Notes: generated by a model not told the origin, from the sequence alone. A DNA stretch of 64,000 nt from Clavibacter capsici (GCF_001280205.1 NZ_CP012573.1:1488001-1552000), one strand, 5' to 3'. Shown: positions 29,731 to 39,312, counted from the stretch's first letter. Translations and numbers: made by a program.

Positions 29731-32271
29731 ATGCCCGACACCGCGCTCGCCCCCACGCTCACCGAGGAGGCGGCCCGCCTGGCCGTGGACGGGGCGACCG
29801 ACGACGCCATCTACGACGCGTTCGCCGAGTGGGCGCTCGGGCAGGGCATCGAGCTGTACCCGGCGCAGGACGAGGCGGCGCTCGAGATCGCGTCGGGCGC
29901 GCACCTCATCCTCTCGACGCCGACGGGCACGGGGAAGTCGCTCGTCGCGGTCGCGGCGCACTTCGCGGCCCTCGCGCGGGGACGCCGCTCCTACTACACG
30001 GCGCCGATCAAGGCGCTCGTCTCCGAGAAGTTCTTCGCGCTCGTGGAGCTGTTCGGCGCCGCGCAGGTGGGCATGGTCACGGGCGACTCCTCCGTGAACC
30101 CGGACGCGCCGATCATCTGCTGCACCGCCGAGATCCTCGCCAACCGGTCGCTCCGGGGCGGTGCGGACACGCCCGTCGACCAGGTGGTCATGGACGAGTT
30201 CCACTTCTACGCGGATCCGCAGCGCGGGTGGGCGTGGCAGGTCCCGCTCCTGCTCCTGCCGCACGCGCAGTTCGTGCTCATGTCGGCCACGCTCGGCGAC
30301 GTCACCGACCTCGCGGAGGACCTCACGCGCCGCACCGGCCGGCCGACGGCCAGGATCACGGGCATCGAGCGTCCCGTGCCCCTCTTCTTCCACTACGCCG
30401 TGACGCCCGTGCAGGAGACCGTGGAGGAGCTGCTCGACACGAGGCAGGCCCCCGTCTACATCGTGCACTTCGCGCAGGCCGCCGCCCTCGAGCGGGCCCA
30501 GGCGCTCTCGAGCATCAAGATCGTGACGCGGGAGCAGCGGGACGAGATCGCGGAGATCATCGGCGGCTTCCGGTTCAGCACCGCGTTCGGCAAGACGCTG
30601 TCGCGACTGGTGCGCTCGGGGATCGGCGTGCACCACGCGGGCATGCTGCCGAAGTACCGGCGGCTCGTCGAGCAGCTCGCGCAGCAGGGCCTCCTCCGGG
30701 TGATCTGCGGCACCGACACGCTCGGCGTCGGGATCAACGTCCCCATCCGCACCGTGCTCTTCACGGGCCTCACCAAGTACGACGGCACCCGGATGCGGCA
30801 GCTCAACGCCCGCGAGTTCCACCAGATCGCCGGACGCGCGGGCCGGGCCGGGTATGACACCGCGGGCACCGTGGTCGCGCAGGCGCCCGAGCACGAGACC
30901 GAGAACCTGAAGATGCTCGAGCGCGCCGGGGACGACGTGAAGAAGCGTCGGAAGCTCGTGCGCAAGAAGGCGCCCGAGGGCTTCGTCTCGTGGGGCGAGC
31001 CGAGCTTCCGCAAGCTCATCGACGCGGAGCCCGAGCGGCTGACCTCGAGCATGCAGGTGAGCCACGCGATGATGCTCAACGTCATCGCGCGCGGCGGCGA
31101 CGTCTTCCAGAACATGCGCGCCCTCGTCGAGGACAACCACGAGCCCCGGATCCGCCAGCTGGCCCTCGCGCGCCGCGCCCTCGCGATCTACCGCACGCTG
31201 CGCACCGCGGGCATCGTCAGCCAGGAGGCGGACCCGGACGGCGGGCCCACGCGGATCACGCTGACGGTCGACCTGCAGGCCGACTTCGCGCTCAACCAGC
31301 CGCTGTCGCCGTTCGCGGTCGCCGTCTTCGAGCTGCTCGACCGCGAGTCGCCGACCTACGCGCTCGACATGGTGAGCGTGGTCGAGGCCACGCTCGACGA
31401 CCCGCGGCCGATCCTCGCCCAGCAGCAGTTCAAGGCCCGCGGCGAGGCCGTGCAGGCGATGAAGGCCGAGGGCATCGAGTACGACCAGCGCATGGAGCTG
31501 CTCGAGGAGGTCACCCACCCGAAGCCGCTCGAGGAGCTGCTCGACCAGGCGTTCACGACGTACGCCGCGAGCCAGCCGTGGATCGGCGACTTCGCGCTCA
31601 GCCCGAAGTCGGTCGTCCGCGACATGTACGAGCGGGCGATGTCCTTCAGCGAGCTCGTCTCCTTCTACGGGCTCATGCGCTCCGAGGGGCTCGTGCTGCG
31701 CTACCTCTCCGACGCGTTCCGCGCGATGCGCCAGACGATCCCCGACGAGGCCAAGACCGAGGAGCTGCTCGACGTGATCGAGTGGCTCGGCGAGCTCGTG
31801 CGCCAGGTCGACTCGAGCCTGCTCGACGAGTGGGAGGAGCTGTCGCACCCGACGGCCGCCCCCGGCGACGCGCCCGTGCTGCCGCCCGCGCCGAAGCTGC
31901 TCACCTCGAACACGCGCGCGTTCCGGATCCTCGTGCGCAACGAGATGTTCCGCCGCGTCCAGCTCGCCGCGCGCGAGGACCTGCAGGCCCTCGGCGAGCT
32001 CGATGCCGCCGCCGGCTTCGACGCGGACGCCTGGGGCGACGCGCTCGACGGCTACTTCGGCGAGTACGACCGGATCCTCACCGACGGCGACGCCCGCAGC
32101 CAGGCGCTCATCACGATCGAGGAGCGGCCGACGGAGTGGATCGTGCGGCAGGCGCTGCACGACCCCGAGGGCGACCACGACTGGGGGATCGAGGCGACGG
32201 TCGACCTCGACGCGTCGAACGAGGCGGGCGAGGCCGTGGTGCACGTGACCCGCGTCGGCACCCTCTCGTGA
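29731..32271 (+). CDS. DExH-box RNA helicase with DUF3516 C-terminal region
   Basis: 846 aa. Superfamily 2 motifs in order: I at 63-70 (TPTGTGKS), Ia YYTAPIKALVSEKF, II at 155-158 (DEFH), III MSATLGD, then IV-VI with GTDTLGVGINVPIRTV and QIAGRAGRAGYDT, closest to Ski2-like enzymes. The C-terminal half (from about residue 400) matches the actinobacterial DUF3516 region and has no enzymatic motif. Probably RNA remodelling or decay. The ATG at 29731 was chosen over a GTG at 29710. Overlaps the next gene by GTGA. Confidence 0.92.
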   Translation: MPDTALAPTLTEEAARLAVDGATDDAIYDAFAEWALGQGIELYPAQDEAALEIASGAHLILSTPTGTGKSLVAVAAHFAALARGRRSYYTAPIKALVSEKFFALVELFGAAQVGMVTGDSSVNPDAPIICCTAEILANRSLRGGADTPVDQVVMDEFHFYADPQRGWAWQVPLLLLPHAQFVLMSATLGDVTDLAEDLTRRTGRPTARITGIERPVPLFFHYAVTPVQETVEELLDTRQAPVYIVHFAQAAALERAQALSSIKIVTREQRDEIAEIIGGFRFSTAFGKTLSRLVRSGIGVHHAGMLPKYRRLVEQLAQQGLLRVICGTDTLGVGINVPIRTVLFTGLTKYDGTRMRQLNAREFHQIAGRAGRAGYDTAGTVVAQAPEHETENLKMLERAGDDVKKRRKLVRKKAPEGFVSWGEPSFRKLIDAEPERLTSSMQVSHAMMLNVIARGGDVFQNMRALVEDNHEPRIRQLALARRALAIYRTLRTAGIVSQEADPDGGPTRITLTVDLQADFALNQPLSPFAVAVFELLDRESPTYALDMVSVVEATLDDPRPILAQQQFKARGEAVQAMKAEGIEYDQRMELLEEVTHPKPLEELLDQAFTTYAASQPWIGDFALSPKSVVRDMYERAMSFSELVSFYGLMRSEGLVLRYLSDAFRAMRQTIPDEAKTEELLDVIEWLGELVRQVDSSLLDEWEELSHPTAAPGDAPVLPPAPKLLTSNTRAFRILVRNEMFRRVQLAAREDLQALGELDAAAGFDADAWGDALDGYFGEYDRILTDGDARSQALITIEERPTEWIVRQALHDPEGDHDWGIEATVDLDASNEAGEAVVHVTRVGTLS

Positions 32272-33197
32272 GCGCCGCGCCGCGCCTGCCCGATCTGGCC
32301 GGCCGGACGATCCTCGTCACCGGCGCGAACGGCGGCATCGGCTTCTGGACCTCGGCGCAGCTCGCCGGCGCGGGCGCCCGGGTGCTGCTCGCCTGCCGCT
32401 CCGCGGAGCGCGGGGACGCCGCCGCCCGCGCGATCACGGCGCGCGTGCCGCGGGCCGACGTCGACGTCGTGCCGCTCGACCTGGCGAGCCTCGCGAGCGT
32501 GGACGCGTGCGTCGCGGCCATCCGCGAGGACTTCGACGCGATCGTCGCCAACGCCGGCCTCACGCCCGCCGGCGGCCGCGCACGCCGCCGGCGCACGACG
32601 ATCGACGGGTTCGAGGAGCTCATGGGGACCAACGCGCTCGGGCACTTCGCGCTCGTCGCCGGGCTCGCCCCGCGGCTGCGCGCGGGCGGCCGGGTCGTCA
32701 TGCTCGGATCCCTCGCCCACCGCTTCTCGCCGCTCGACCTCGGCGACCTGGCGGGGGAGCGGCGCATGCCCTCGCTCGTGCGCTACGGACGGTCGAAGAC
32801 GGCGTGCATGATGATCGCCGCCGAGCTGGACCGGCGCTGGCGGGCGAGCGGATCCGACCGCATGGCGCTCTCCGCGCACCCCGGCTTCTCGGTGGACGCG
32901 CTGACGCCGCCGCAGGATCCGGCCGTCCGCGCGCGGGGTCTCGCGGCCGCGCGTCGCCGGGTCGCCCTGACCGGACACGTGCTCGTGCAGGGCAAGGACG
33001 CCGGAGCCCGGCCGGTCGCGCACGCGGCGGCGGCCGACGGCGTCACCGGCGGGGACTTCTGGGGACCAGCCGGGCCGCTCGAGCTGAAGGGCCCGCCGGC
33101 GCCCGCGTACGTCGCCGAGCACGCCCGCTCGGAGGCGGTCGCCGCGCAGCTGTGGGCCGCGGCCGAGGACGCGACGGGGATCCGCTTCCGTCCCTGA
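32268..33197 (+). CDS. Short-chain dehydrogenase/reductase
   Basis: 309 aa. NAD(P)-binding TGANGGIG near residues 20-27, ACRSAERG strand end, VANAG, a Ser in LGSLAHRFS and the catalytic Y173-x3-K177 (YGRSK). The arrangement resembles retinol-dehydrogenase-like and protochlorophyllide-reductase-like SDRs. Substrate unknown. Translation is coupled to the helicase by the GTGA overlap, but no functional link is obvious. Converges on hisC with only 20 bases between stops. Confidence 0.9.
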   Translation: MSAAPRLPDLAGRTILVTGANGGIGFWTSAQLAGAGARVLLACRSAERGDAAARAITARVPRADVDVVPLDLASLASVDACVAAIREDFDAIVANAGLTPAGGRARRRRTTIDGFEELMGTNALGHFALVAGLAPRLRAGGRVVMLGSLAHRFSPLDLGDLAGERRMPSLVRYGRSKTACMMIAAELDRRWRASGSDRMALSAHPGFSVDALTPPQDPAVRARGLAAARRRVALTGHVLVQGKDAGARPVAHAAAADGVTGGDFWGPAGPLELKGPPAPAYVAEHARSEAVAAQLWAAAEDATGIRFRP

Positions 33198-33217
33198 CGA
33201 CGCCCCGCGGCGCCGGC

Positions 33218-34336
33218 TCAGCCCCGCGCGGTCCCGAGCACGTCGTCGAGCGCGTCGCGGAACGCGGCCGTCTCCTCGGGGGTGCCGACGGAGACGCGCA
33301 GCCAGCCCTCGGGGCCCGTCTCGCGGATCAGGACGCCCCGGTCGAGGAGGCCCTGCCACACCGCGTGCCGGTCGGGGAAGCGGCCGAAGAGCACGAAGTT
33401 CGCGTCGGACGGCGCCACCTCGAAGCCCCGGCCGCGGAGCCACTCGACGAGGGCGTCCCGCTCCTCGCGGAGCGACGCGACCTGCGCGAGCAGCACCCGG
33501 CTGTGCCGGAGGGCGGCGGTCGCGCTCACCTGCGTGATCCGCGACAGGTGGTACGGCAGGCGCACGATGCGGAGCGCGTCCACCACCGCGGGCGACGCCG
33601 CGAGGTAGCCGAGCCGGCCGCCCGCGAACGCGAACGCCTTGCTCATGGTGCGCGAGACGATCAGACGCGGGTGCTCCGGCAGCAGCGAGATGGCGGTCGG
33701 CACGCCCTCGCGGCGGAACTCCGCGTACGCCTCGTCGATCACCACGACGCCGGGCGCGACGGAGAGCACGTGCTCGATCTCGGGGATCGTGAGCGCGGTG
33801 CCCGTGGGGTTGTTCGGGGAGGTGAGGAACACGACGCTCGGCCGGTGCTCCTCGATGAGGCGGGTGACGTTGTCGAGGTCGAGCGTGAAGTCCTCCTGGC
33901 GCCGGCCGGAGACCCACCTGGTGAGCGTGTTCCGCGCGTACTCGGGGTACATCGCGTAGTGCGGCGCGAAGGAGAGCGCGACGCGGTCGGTGCCGCCGAA
34001 GGCCTGGAGCACCTGCTGCAGCACCTCGTTGGACCCGTTCGCCGCCCAGACGTTCTCCGGACCGAGCGGGAGGCCGCTGTCGGCGGTGAGGTAGTCGGCG
34101 AGCTCGGTGCGGAGCTCGAGGAACTCGCGGTCCGGGTAGCGGTTGAGCCCGCGCGCGGCCTCGAGCACGGCCTCGCTCACCGCGACCGCGACCTCCTCGG
34201 GCAGCGGGTACGGGTTCTCGTTCACGTTGAGGAGCACGGGCACGTCGAGCTGCGGGGCGCCGTAGGGCTCCTCGCCGCGGATCCCGTCGCGCAGGGGCAG
34301 GTCGGCGAGGGTCGTCTCGGACCAGTCGGGGCTCAT
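33218..34336 (-). CDS. hisC: Histidinol-phosphate aminotransferase
   Basis: 372 aa fold-type I PLP enzyme acting in histidine synthesis. N-terminal [21 protein letters not shown]201-E-A-Y and the PLP lysine K233 in [17 protein letters not shown] are all present. It is away from any other his gene, so an aromatic aminotransferase role is possible too. The ATG at 34336 (MSPDWSET) has GAGGAG upstream and is preferred over a start 13 codons earlier. Confidence 0.88.
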   Translation of the reverse strand: MSPDWSETTLADLPLRDGIRGEEPYGAPQLDVPVLLNVNENPYPLPEEVAVAVSEAVLEAARGLNRYPDREFLELRTELADYLTADSGLPLGPENVWAANGSNEVLQQVLQAFGGTDRVALSFAPHYAMYPEYARNTLTRWVSGRRQEDFTLDLDNVTRLIEEHRPSVVFLTSPNNPTGTALTIPEIEHVLSVAPGVVVIDEAYAEFRREGVPTAISLLPEHPRLIVSRTMSKAFAFAGGRLGYLAASPAVVDALRIVRLPYHLSRITQVSATAALRHSRVLLAQVASLREERDALVEWLRGRGFEVAPSDANFVLFGRFPDRHAVWQGLLDRGVLIRETGPEGWLRVSVGTPEETAAFRDALDDVLGTARG

Positions 34337-34409
34337 CGGGTCTCCTCGGGGGTCGGCGGGTGTCCATCCTCCCATCGACCGCGGAGCAGGGCGCCCGGGG
34401 CCGGACGGC

Positions 34410-34415
34410 TAGGGT
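34410..34415 (+). promoter_or_regulatory. -10 element for the hydrolase at 34422
   Basis: TAGGGT, 6 nt before the ATG. Confidence 0.4.
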
Positions 34416-34421
34416 CGCAGG

Positions 34422-35348
34422 ATGCGCTCCCCCCTCGCCCGGCTCGCCCGCGTCCGGCGACCGGGGGACGTGCACCGCACCGAGACCCCGCCGCCGCGGT
34501 GGCTCCTGCTCTCCCGCCGCTACGGCTCCCGGGCGATCCCCGTCGACCACGACCTGGAGCGCCGCACGGTGCTCGGGCACCGGATCGCGATCAAGGTGTT
34601 CCGCTCGCCGGGCGCGAACGCCGGCCGGTCGCTGTCCGCCGCCCCCGCGGGCATCGGCGTCACCGGTCCCACGGGCCGGCCGTCCTTCGTGCTGGTGCAC
34701 GGCATCGGCGTCTCGTCGCGCTACTTCCACCCGGTGGCCGCGTTCCTCGCCGAGCACGGCACGGTGCTCGCCATCGACCTGCCCGGCTACGGCGAGTCGC
34801 CGCGCGTGCGGCAGGACGTGACGCTCGCCGACCACGCGGACGTCGTGGCCGAGGTGATCCGCATGCACGGGCTCGTCGACCCGGTCGTCGTCGGCCACTC
34901 GATGGGCACGCAGATCGTCGCGCAGCTGGCGGTCGACCACCCGGAGGTCGCCGACCGCCTCGTGCTCATCGCGCCGACGCTCCCGCCGCGCACCCGCGGC
35001 CTGCTGCGGGCGGCCCTCGCGCTCGGCATCGACACCCTCCGCGAGCCGCTACTCGCGAACGCCGTGGTGCTCGGCGACTACTTCCTGCGCTGCGGGATCC
35101 CGTACTACGTCCGCCAGCTGCCGCACCTCATCGACGACGCGATCGAGGAGCGGGCGCCGCGGATCCGCGCCCGGACGCTCGTGCTGGTCGGCGACCGGGA
35201 CGCGGTCGTCGACCGCGGGTTCGCGCGCGACCTCGCCGACCGGATCCCGCGCGGCGCGTTCCGGCTGGGCCGCGGCCCGCACGTGGTCATGTTCACGGAC
35301 CCGCTGGGCGTCGCGCGCGCGATCGTCGAGCACGCGCGGGCCTCCTGA
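34422..35348 (+). CDS. Alpha/beta-fold hydrolase
   Basis: 308 aa. A basic N-terminal extension of about 85 residues precedes the fold: oxyanion segment LVHGIGVSSRYF, IDLPGYGES, nucleophile S160 in VVGHSMGTQ, acid GDRDAV and a catalytic His in RGPHVVMF. Substrate unknown. Start supported by the -10 element 6 nt upstream. Followed by a second, different alpha/beta hydrolase in the same orientation. Confidence 0.88.
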   Translation: MRSPLARLARVRRPGDVHRTETPPPRWLLLSRRYGSRAIPVDHDLERRTVLGHRIAIKVFRSPGANAGRSLSAAPAGIGVTGPTGRPSFVLVHGIGVSSRYFHPVAAFLAEHGTVLAIDLPGYGESPRVRQDVTLADHADVVAEVIRMHGLVDPVVVGHSMGTQIVAQLAVDHPEVADRLVLIAPTLPPRTRGLLRAALALGIDTLREPLLANAVVLGDYFLRCGIPYYVRQLPHLIDDAIEERAPRIRARTLVLVGDRDAVVDRGFARDLADRIPRGAFRLGRGPHVVMFTDPLGVARAIVEHARAS

Positions 35349-35373
35349 CGCGTCCGCGCCCGGCGCACGCGGG

Positions 35374-35379
35374 CAGGAT
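35374..35379 (+). promoter_or_regulatory. -10 element for the hydrolase at 35386
   Basis: CAGGAT, 6 nt before the GTG start. Confidence 0.35.
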
Positions 35380-35385
35380 GGACGC

Positions 35386-36120
35386 GTGACCGACGACGCC
35401 CCCGACCCCCTCCCGCCGCTCACGCTCCTCGGGAAGGCGGTCGCCTGGGCCCTCGACTACGCGTACGTCCTCCGCTGGCAGCTCGCCGCCACGCTCTCCC
35501 GCGACGACGCCCGCTCGTTCGAGGACGGACGCGACGACCGGCCGACGATCCTCGTCCTCCCCGGGGTCTACGAGCGCTGGCAGTTCATGCTGCCGATCAT
35601 CCGGCGCCTGCACGCGCGCGGCCACGGCGTGCACGTGGTCGGGTCGCTCGGCGCCAACGTCGGCCGCGTCGCCGAGATGTCGCGCCGGGCCCGCGCCTAC
35701 CTGGAGGCCGAGGACCTGCGCGACGTGATCGTCGTCGCGCACAGCAAGGGCGGCCTCATCGGCAAGCACCTCATGGCGTTCGGCGACCCCGACCGGCGGA
35801 TCCGCGCCATGGTCGCGATCAACGCGCCCTTCGGCGGATCCTCGTACGCGCGCCTCATCCCGGTCCGCAGCATCCGCGACTTCTCCCCGCGGAACGCCGC
35901 CCTCCTCGAGCTCGGGCGCTCGCTCGACGCCAACGCGCGGATCACGAGCGTCTTCGCGCGGTTCGACCCGCACATCCCCGGCGGCAGCTCGCTCGCGGGC
36001 GCGACCGACGAGCGGGTCGCCGCCTCGGGCCACTTCCGGATCATGGGCGACGAGGACGTGCTCCGCCGCGTGGAGGCCGCGATCGACCGGGCCGGGAGCG
36101 CCGCGAGCCCGCCCGCCTGA
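35386..36120 (+). CDS. Alpha/beta-fold hydrolase, lipase-like
   Basis: 244 aa. LPGVYERWQFMLPI resembles the oxyanion strand of PGAP1/lipase-like hydrolases, and the nucleophile elbow is A-H-S120-K-G-G rather than GxSxG. INAPFGGSSYARL and PHIPGGSSL are further lipase-type segments; a late H (SGHFRIM) may complete the triad. Location probably cytoplasmic since no signal is seen. A direct repeat begins at its stop codon. Confidence 0.8.
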   Translation: MTDDAPDPLPPLTLLGKAVAWALDYAYVLRWQLAATLSRDDARSFEDGRDDRPTILVLPGVYERWQFMLPIIRRLHARGHGVHVVGSLGANVGRVAEMSRRARAYLEAEDLRDVIVVAHSKGGLIGKHLMAFGDPDRRIRAMVAINAPFGGSSYARLIPVRSIRDFSPRNAALLELGRSLDANARITSVFARFDPHIPGGSSLAGATDERVAASGHFRIMGDEDVLRRVEAAIDRAGSAASPPA

Positions 36121-36184
36121 CCCCATGCGATCCGGGCGTGCGGACGGGACCTGACCCCATGCGATCCGGGCGCGCGGACGGGCC
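36117..36184. repeat. Two-copy 34-bp direct repeat
   Basis: The unit starting CTGACCCCATGCGATCCGGG occurs at 36117 and 36151, differing at about two positions. The first copy includes the stop codon of the hydrolase gene; the array ends 25 bases before the MFS start. Confidence 0.9.
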
Positions 36185-36196
36185 CCGACCGCGGCG

Positions 36197-36202
36197 CATA
36201 CT
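36197..36202 (+). promoter_or_regulatory. -10 element for the MFS gene
   Basis: CATACT, 6 nt before the ATG, directly after the tandem repeat. Confidence 0.4.
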
Positions 36203-36208
36203 GGGCAC

Positions 36209-37618
36209 ATGCCCGACCCCGCCGCACCCGCCCGCGCGGACGGCGCGCTCGACGGCCGCGGCCGCACGGTGCTCGTCGTCGCGATCCTCGCCTCCTTCGT
36301 CGCGTTCCTCGACGGCACCGTCGTCAACGTCGCGCTGCCCGCCATCGGCGCGGACCTCGGCGGCGGCCTCGTCGTGCAGCAGTGGGTGGTGGACGCGTAC
36401 CTCATCACGCTCGGCGCGCTGATCCTCCTCGCCGGATCGCTCTCCGACGCCTTCGGCCGGGTGCGCGTGCTGCGCTGGGGGCTCGTGGGCTTCGGCGTCA
36501 CCTCGCTCGTGTGCGCCGTGGCGCCCGGCGCCGGGATCCTCATCGCGGCGCGCGCGGCCCAGGGCGCCGCCGGTGCCCTCCTCGTGCCGAGCTCGCTCGC
36601 CCTCATCGCGCAGGCGTTCCGCGGTCCCGCGCAGTCGCGCGCCATCGGCTCGTGGACGGCGTGGACCGGCACCGCGATGCTCGTCGGCCCGGTCCTCGGC
36701 GGCGTGCTCGTGGACGCGCTCGACTGGCGGCTCGTGTTCGGGATCAACGTGCTGCCCATCGTCGTCACGCTCGTGCTGCTCGCCCGGCTGCCGCACGACG
36801 CCCCCGCCGCCGAGGGCACGCGCGTCGACGTGCCCGGCGCGGTGCTCGGCGCGCTCGGGATCGGCGGGCCCGTGTTCGCGCTCATCGAGCAGTCGCGGCT
36901 CGGGCTCGGCCACCCGCTCGTGGTCGGCAGCCTCGTCGTGGGCGTCGTCTGCCTCGTGCTCTTCGTGGTGCGCGAGCGCCGCACGCCGCATCCCATGCTG
37001 CCGCTGTCGCTCTTCCGCGAGCGGGACTTCCTCGTCGGCAACATCGCGACCGTGGGGATCTACGGCGCGCTCTCGCTGGGCGGCTTCGTCATCGCGGTGT
37101 TCCTGCAGCAGACCGGCGGGCTCTCCGCGACGGCGGCGGGCTTCGCGCTCGTGCCGACCACGGTGATCATGCTGCTGCTGTCGACGCGCTTCGGCGCGCT
37201 GGCCGGGCGCATCGGGCCGCGGCTGCTGATGGGCGTCGGGCCGATCGTCGCGGGCGCCGGCTACCTGCTCATGCTCCGCGTCGCCGAGCCCGTGGACTAC
37301 GGGGGGCAGCTGCTGCCCGGGATCCTCGTCTTCGGCCTGGGCCTCTCGATGACGGTGGCGCCGCTCACCGCCACGATCCTCGAGGCGGTGCCGTCCTCGC
37401 AGGCGGGCATCGCGTCGGCGGTCAACAACGCGGTGTCGCGCGTCGCCGGGCTCGTCGCGATCGCGGCCATCGGCCTCGTGGCGGGCCCCGACCTCGACGT
37501 CGCCGCGTTCCACCGCGTGGTGCTGGTGACGGCGGCGCTGCTCGTCGCGGGCGGGGTGGTCTCGCTCGTCGGGATCCGCTCCCGGCGCGCCGTGCCCGCG
37601 GCGTCCGAGGCGGGCTAG
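36209..37618 (+). CDS. MFS drug exporter, DHA2 (EmrB/QacA) family
   Basis: 469 aa with about 14 membrane helices. The DHA2 signature LDGTVVNVALPAI lies in helix 1, followed by QQWVVDAYLITLGALILLAGSLSDAFGR (motif A), and GPVLGGVLVD (motif C) in helix 5. Proton-coupled export of hydrophobic toxic compounds is the usual role; the substrate is not predictable. No TetR gene is next to it. The stop overlaps the convergent quinone-oxidoreductase stop by three bases. Confidence 0.93.
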   Translation: MPDPAAPARADGALDGRGRTVLVVAILASFVAFLDGTVVNVALPAIGADLGGGLVVQQWVVDAYLITLGALILLAGSLSDAFGRVRVLRWGLVGFGVTSLVCAVAPGAGILIAARAAQGAAGALLVPSSLALIAQAFRGPAQSRAIGSWTAWTGTAMLVGPVLGGVLVDALDWRLVFGINVLPIVVTLVLLARLPHDAPAAEGTRVDVPGAVLGALGIGGPVFALIEQSRLGLGHPLVVGSLVVGVVCLVLFVVRERRTPHPMLPLSLFRERDFLVGNIATVGIYGALSLGGFVIAVFLQQTGGLSATAAGFALVPTTVIMLLLSTRFGALAGRIGPRLLMGVGPIVAGAGYLLMLRVAEPVDYGGQLLPGILVFGLGLSMTVAPLTATILEAVPSSQAGIASAVNNAVSRVAGLVAIAAIGLVAGPDLDVAAFHRVVLVTAALLVAGGVVSLVGIRSRRAVPAASEAG

Positions 37619-38592
37619 ACCGCCAGCAGGACCTTGCCCACGTGCTGCGACGACGCCACGTGCGCATGCGCCGCGGCGGCCTCCGCGAGCGGGAACACGC
37701 GGTCGACGACCGGGCGCACGGATCCGTCGGCGACGGCCGGCCACACGTCCGCGCGGACCGCGGCGACGATGCGCGCCTTGTCGTCGGCGTCGCGCGCGCG
37801 GAGCGTCGTGCCCCAGATGCGCCCGCGACGCGCCATGAGCTGCCCGATCGCGATGCTCGTGGGCGCCCCGCTCTGCGCGCCGATGACCATGATCCGGCCG
37901 TCGCGGGCGAGGGCGCGGATGTCGCGGTCGATGTAGTCGCCGGCGATCGCGTCGAGGATCACGTCGGCCCCGTGGCCGTCGGTCGCGTCGCGGAGCGCCT
38001 CGACGAAGTCCTGCTGCCGGTAGTCGATGAGGACGTCCGCGCCGAGCGCGCGGCACGCCTCGAGCTTCGACGGGCTGCCGGCGGTGACGGCGACGCGGGC
38101 GCCCAAGCGCGTCGCGAGCTGGATCGCCATGGTGCCGATCCCGCTCGACCCGCCGTGCACGAGCAGCGTCTCGCCGGGCTCGAGGCCCGCGTCGAGCACG
38201 ACGTTCGACCACACGGTCGCGACGACCTCGGGCAGTCCCGCCGCCTCCACGAGGTCGAGGCCGTCGGGCACGGGGAGGACGTGGCGCTCGTCCACCGCGA
38301 CGAGCTCGGCGTAGCCGCCGCCCGCCAGCAGCGCGCACACGCGGTCGCCGACGCTCCACCGGGTGGCGCCCTCGCCGAGCGCCTCGATCGTGCCGGAGAC
38401 CTCCAGGCCGAGGTGCGTCGGCGCGCCCGCGGGCGGCGGGTACGCGCCCTCGCGCTGGCTGAGGTCGGCGCGGTTGACGCCCGCCGCCGTCACGCGGATG
38501 AGCACCTCGCCGGGCCCGGCCACCGGATCCGGCAGCTCGGTGAGGGAGAGGACGTCGGGGCCGCCGGGGGAGGGGAAGGTGATCGCGCGCAT
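37615..38592 (-). CDS. Quinone oxidoreductase-like protein (MDR family, zinc-independent)
   Basis: 325 aa. GroES-like N-terminal half (GEVLIRVTAAGVNRADLSQREGAYPPP) and a Rossmann half with LVHGGSSGIGTMAIQLA, the NADPH-binding signature of QOR/PIG3 proteins. Catalytic-zinc ligands of alcohol dehydrogenases are absent. Likely reduces quinones or enones with NADPH. The ATG at 38592 is supported by the hexamer 6 nt upstream. Confidence 0.92.
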   Translation of the reverse strand: MRAITFPSPGGPDVLSLTELPDPVAGPGEVLIRVTAAGVNRADLSQREGAYPPPAGAPTHLGLEVSGTIEALGEGATRWSVGDRVCALLAGGGYAELVAVDERHVLPVPDGLDLVEAAGLPEVVATVWSNVVLDAGLEPGETLLVHGGSSGIGTMAIQLATRLGARVAVTAGSPSKLEACRALGADVLIDYRQQDFVEALRDATDGHGADVILDAIAGDYIDRDIRALARDGRIMVIGAQSGAPTSIAIGQLMARRGRIWGTTLRARDADDKARIVAAVRADVWPAVADGSVRPVVDRVFPLAEAAAAHAHVASSQHVGKVLLAV

Positions 38593-38598
38593 CCCGCC

Positions 38599-38604
38599 AC
38601 GGTA
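38599..38604 (-). promoter_or_regulatory. -10 element for the quinone oxidoreductase gene
   Basis: TACCGT on the minus strand, 6 nt (GGCGGG) before the ATG. Confidence 0.4.
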
Positions 38605-38651
38605 CGCCCGCCCCGGGTGACGGACGACCGCCACGAGAAGTACATGAACTC

Positions 38652-38692
38652 GCAAGCAGAATCGGGAATGGATGACGGATCCATGCGCTTGC
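38652..38692. promoter_or_regulatory. Nested inverted repeat upstream of the YceI gene
   Basis: Outer arms GCAAGC (38652-38657) and GCTTGC (38687-38692) enclose inner arms ATGGAT (38668-38673) and ATCCAT (38679-38684). It lies in one of the least GC-rich spots of the window, between a divergent pair of genes. Possible operator or RNA structure. Confidence 0.4.
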
Positions 38693-38745
38693 ATACCTCT
38701 GAGGCCGTCGGCCCGCACCCATGACCCCGCACGAGAGGCACGCAC

Positions 38746-39312
38746 ATGAGCGACACCACCACCGTCCCCGGCTACATCGCCGGCACCTGGACCATCGACA
38801 AGACCCACAGCTCCATCGGCTTCAGCATCCGCCACATCATGATCAGCAAGGTCAAGGGCACGTTCAAGGACTTCGACGCCGAGATCGTCACGGGCGCCAC
38901 CCCCGAGCAGAGCTCCGTGAAGGCCCACGCGACCATCGCCTCGATCGACACGAACGAGCCGAACCGCGACCAGCACCTCCGCACGAACGACTTCTTCGAC
39001 GCCGAGAACCACCCCACCATCGACTTCGTCTCCACCGCGGTGCGCGTGGAGGAGGACGGCGACGCGAAGGTCGACGGCGAGCTCACCGTCCGCGGCGTCA
39101 CCAAGCCCGTCACGTTCGACGTCGAGTTCGGCGGCTTCGGCGGCGACCCCTACGGCAACACCAAGTTCGGCGCGACGGCCACCACGGTCATCAACCGCGA
39201 GGACTTCGGCCTCACCTACAACGCGGCCCTCGAGACCGGCGGCGTGCTGCTCGGCGACAAGGTCACCATCACGCTCGACATCCAGGCGGTCCTCGCGACC
39301 CCCGCGGCCTAG
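38746..39312 (+). CDS. YceI family protein
   Basis: 188 aa lipocalin-like barrel that binds isoprenoid or other amphiphilic lipids in known members. GTWTIDKTHSSIGFSIRHIMISKVKGTF is the classic start, followed by DQHLRTNDFFDAENHPTIDF and GELTVRGVTKPVTFDVEF. No signal peptide, so it should be cytoplasmic, unlike E. coli YceI. AGAGGCACGCAC before the ATG is a weak ribosome binding site. Confidence 0.94.
   Translation: MSDTTTVPGYIAGTWTIDKTHSSIGFSIRHIMISKVKGTFKDFDAEIVTGATPEQSSVKAHATIASIDTNEPNRDQHLRTNDFFDAENHPTIDFVSTAVRVEEDGDAKVDGELTVRGVTKPVTFDVEFGGFGGDPYGNTKFGATATTVINREDFGLTYNAALETGGVLLGDKVTITLDIQAVLATPAA

Noticed and set aside
27745-32244. Open frame of about 1500 codons on the minus strand
   Set aside because: Antisense shadow of the DUF3516 helicase and SDR genes; extreme Arg/Ala/Gly/Val composition, no motif, explained by stop-poor 73 % GC DNA.
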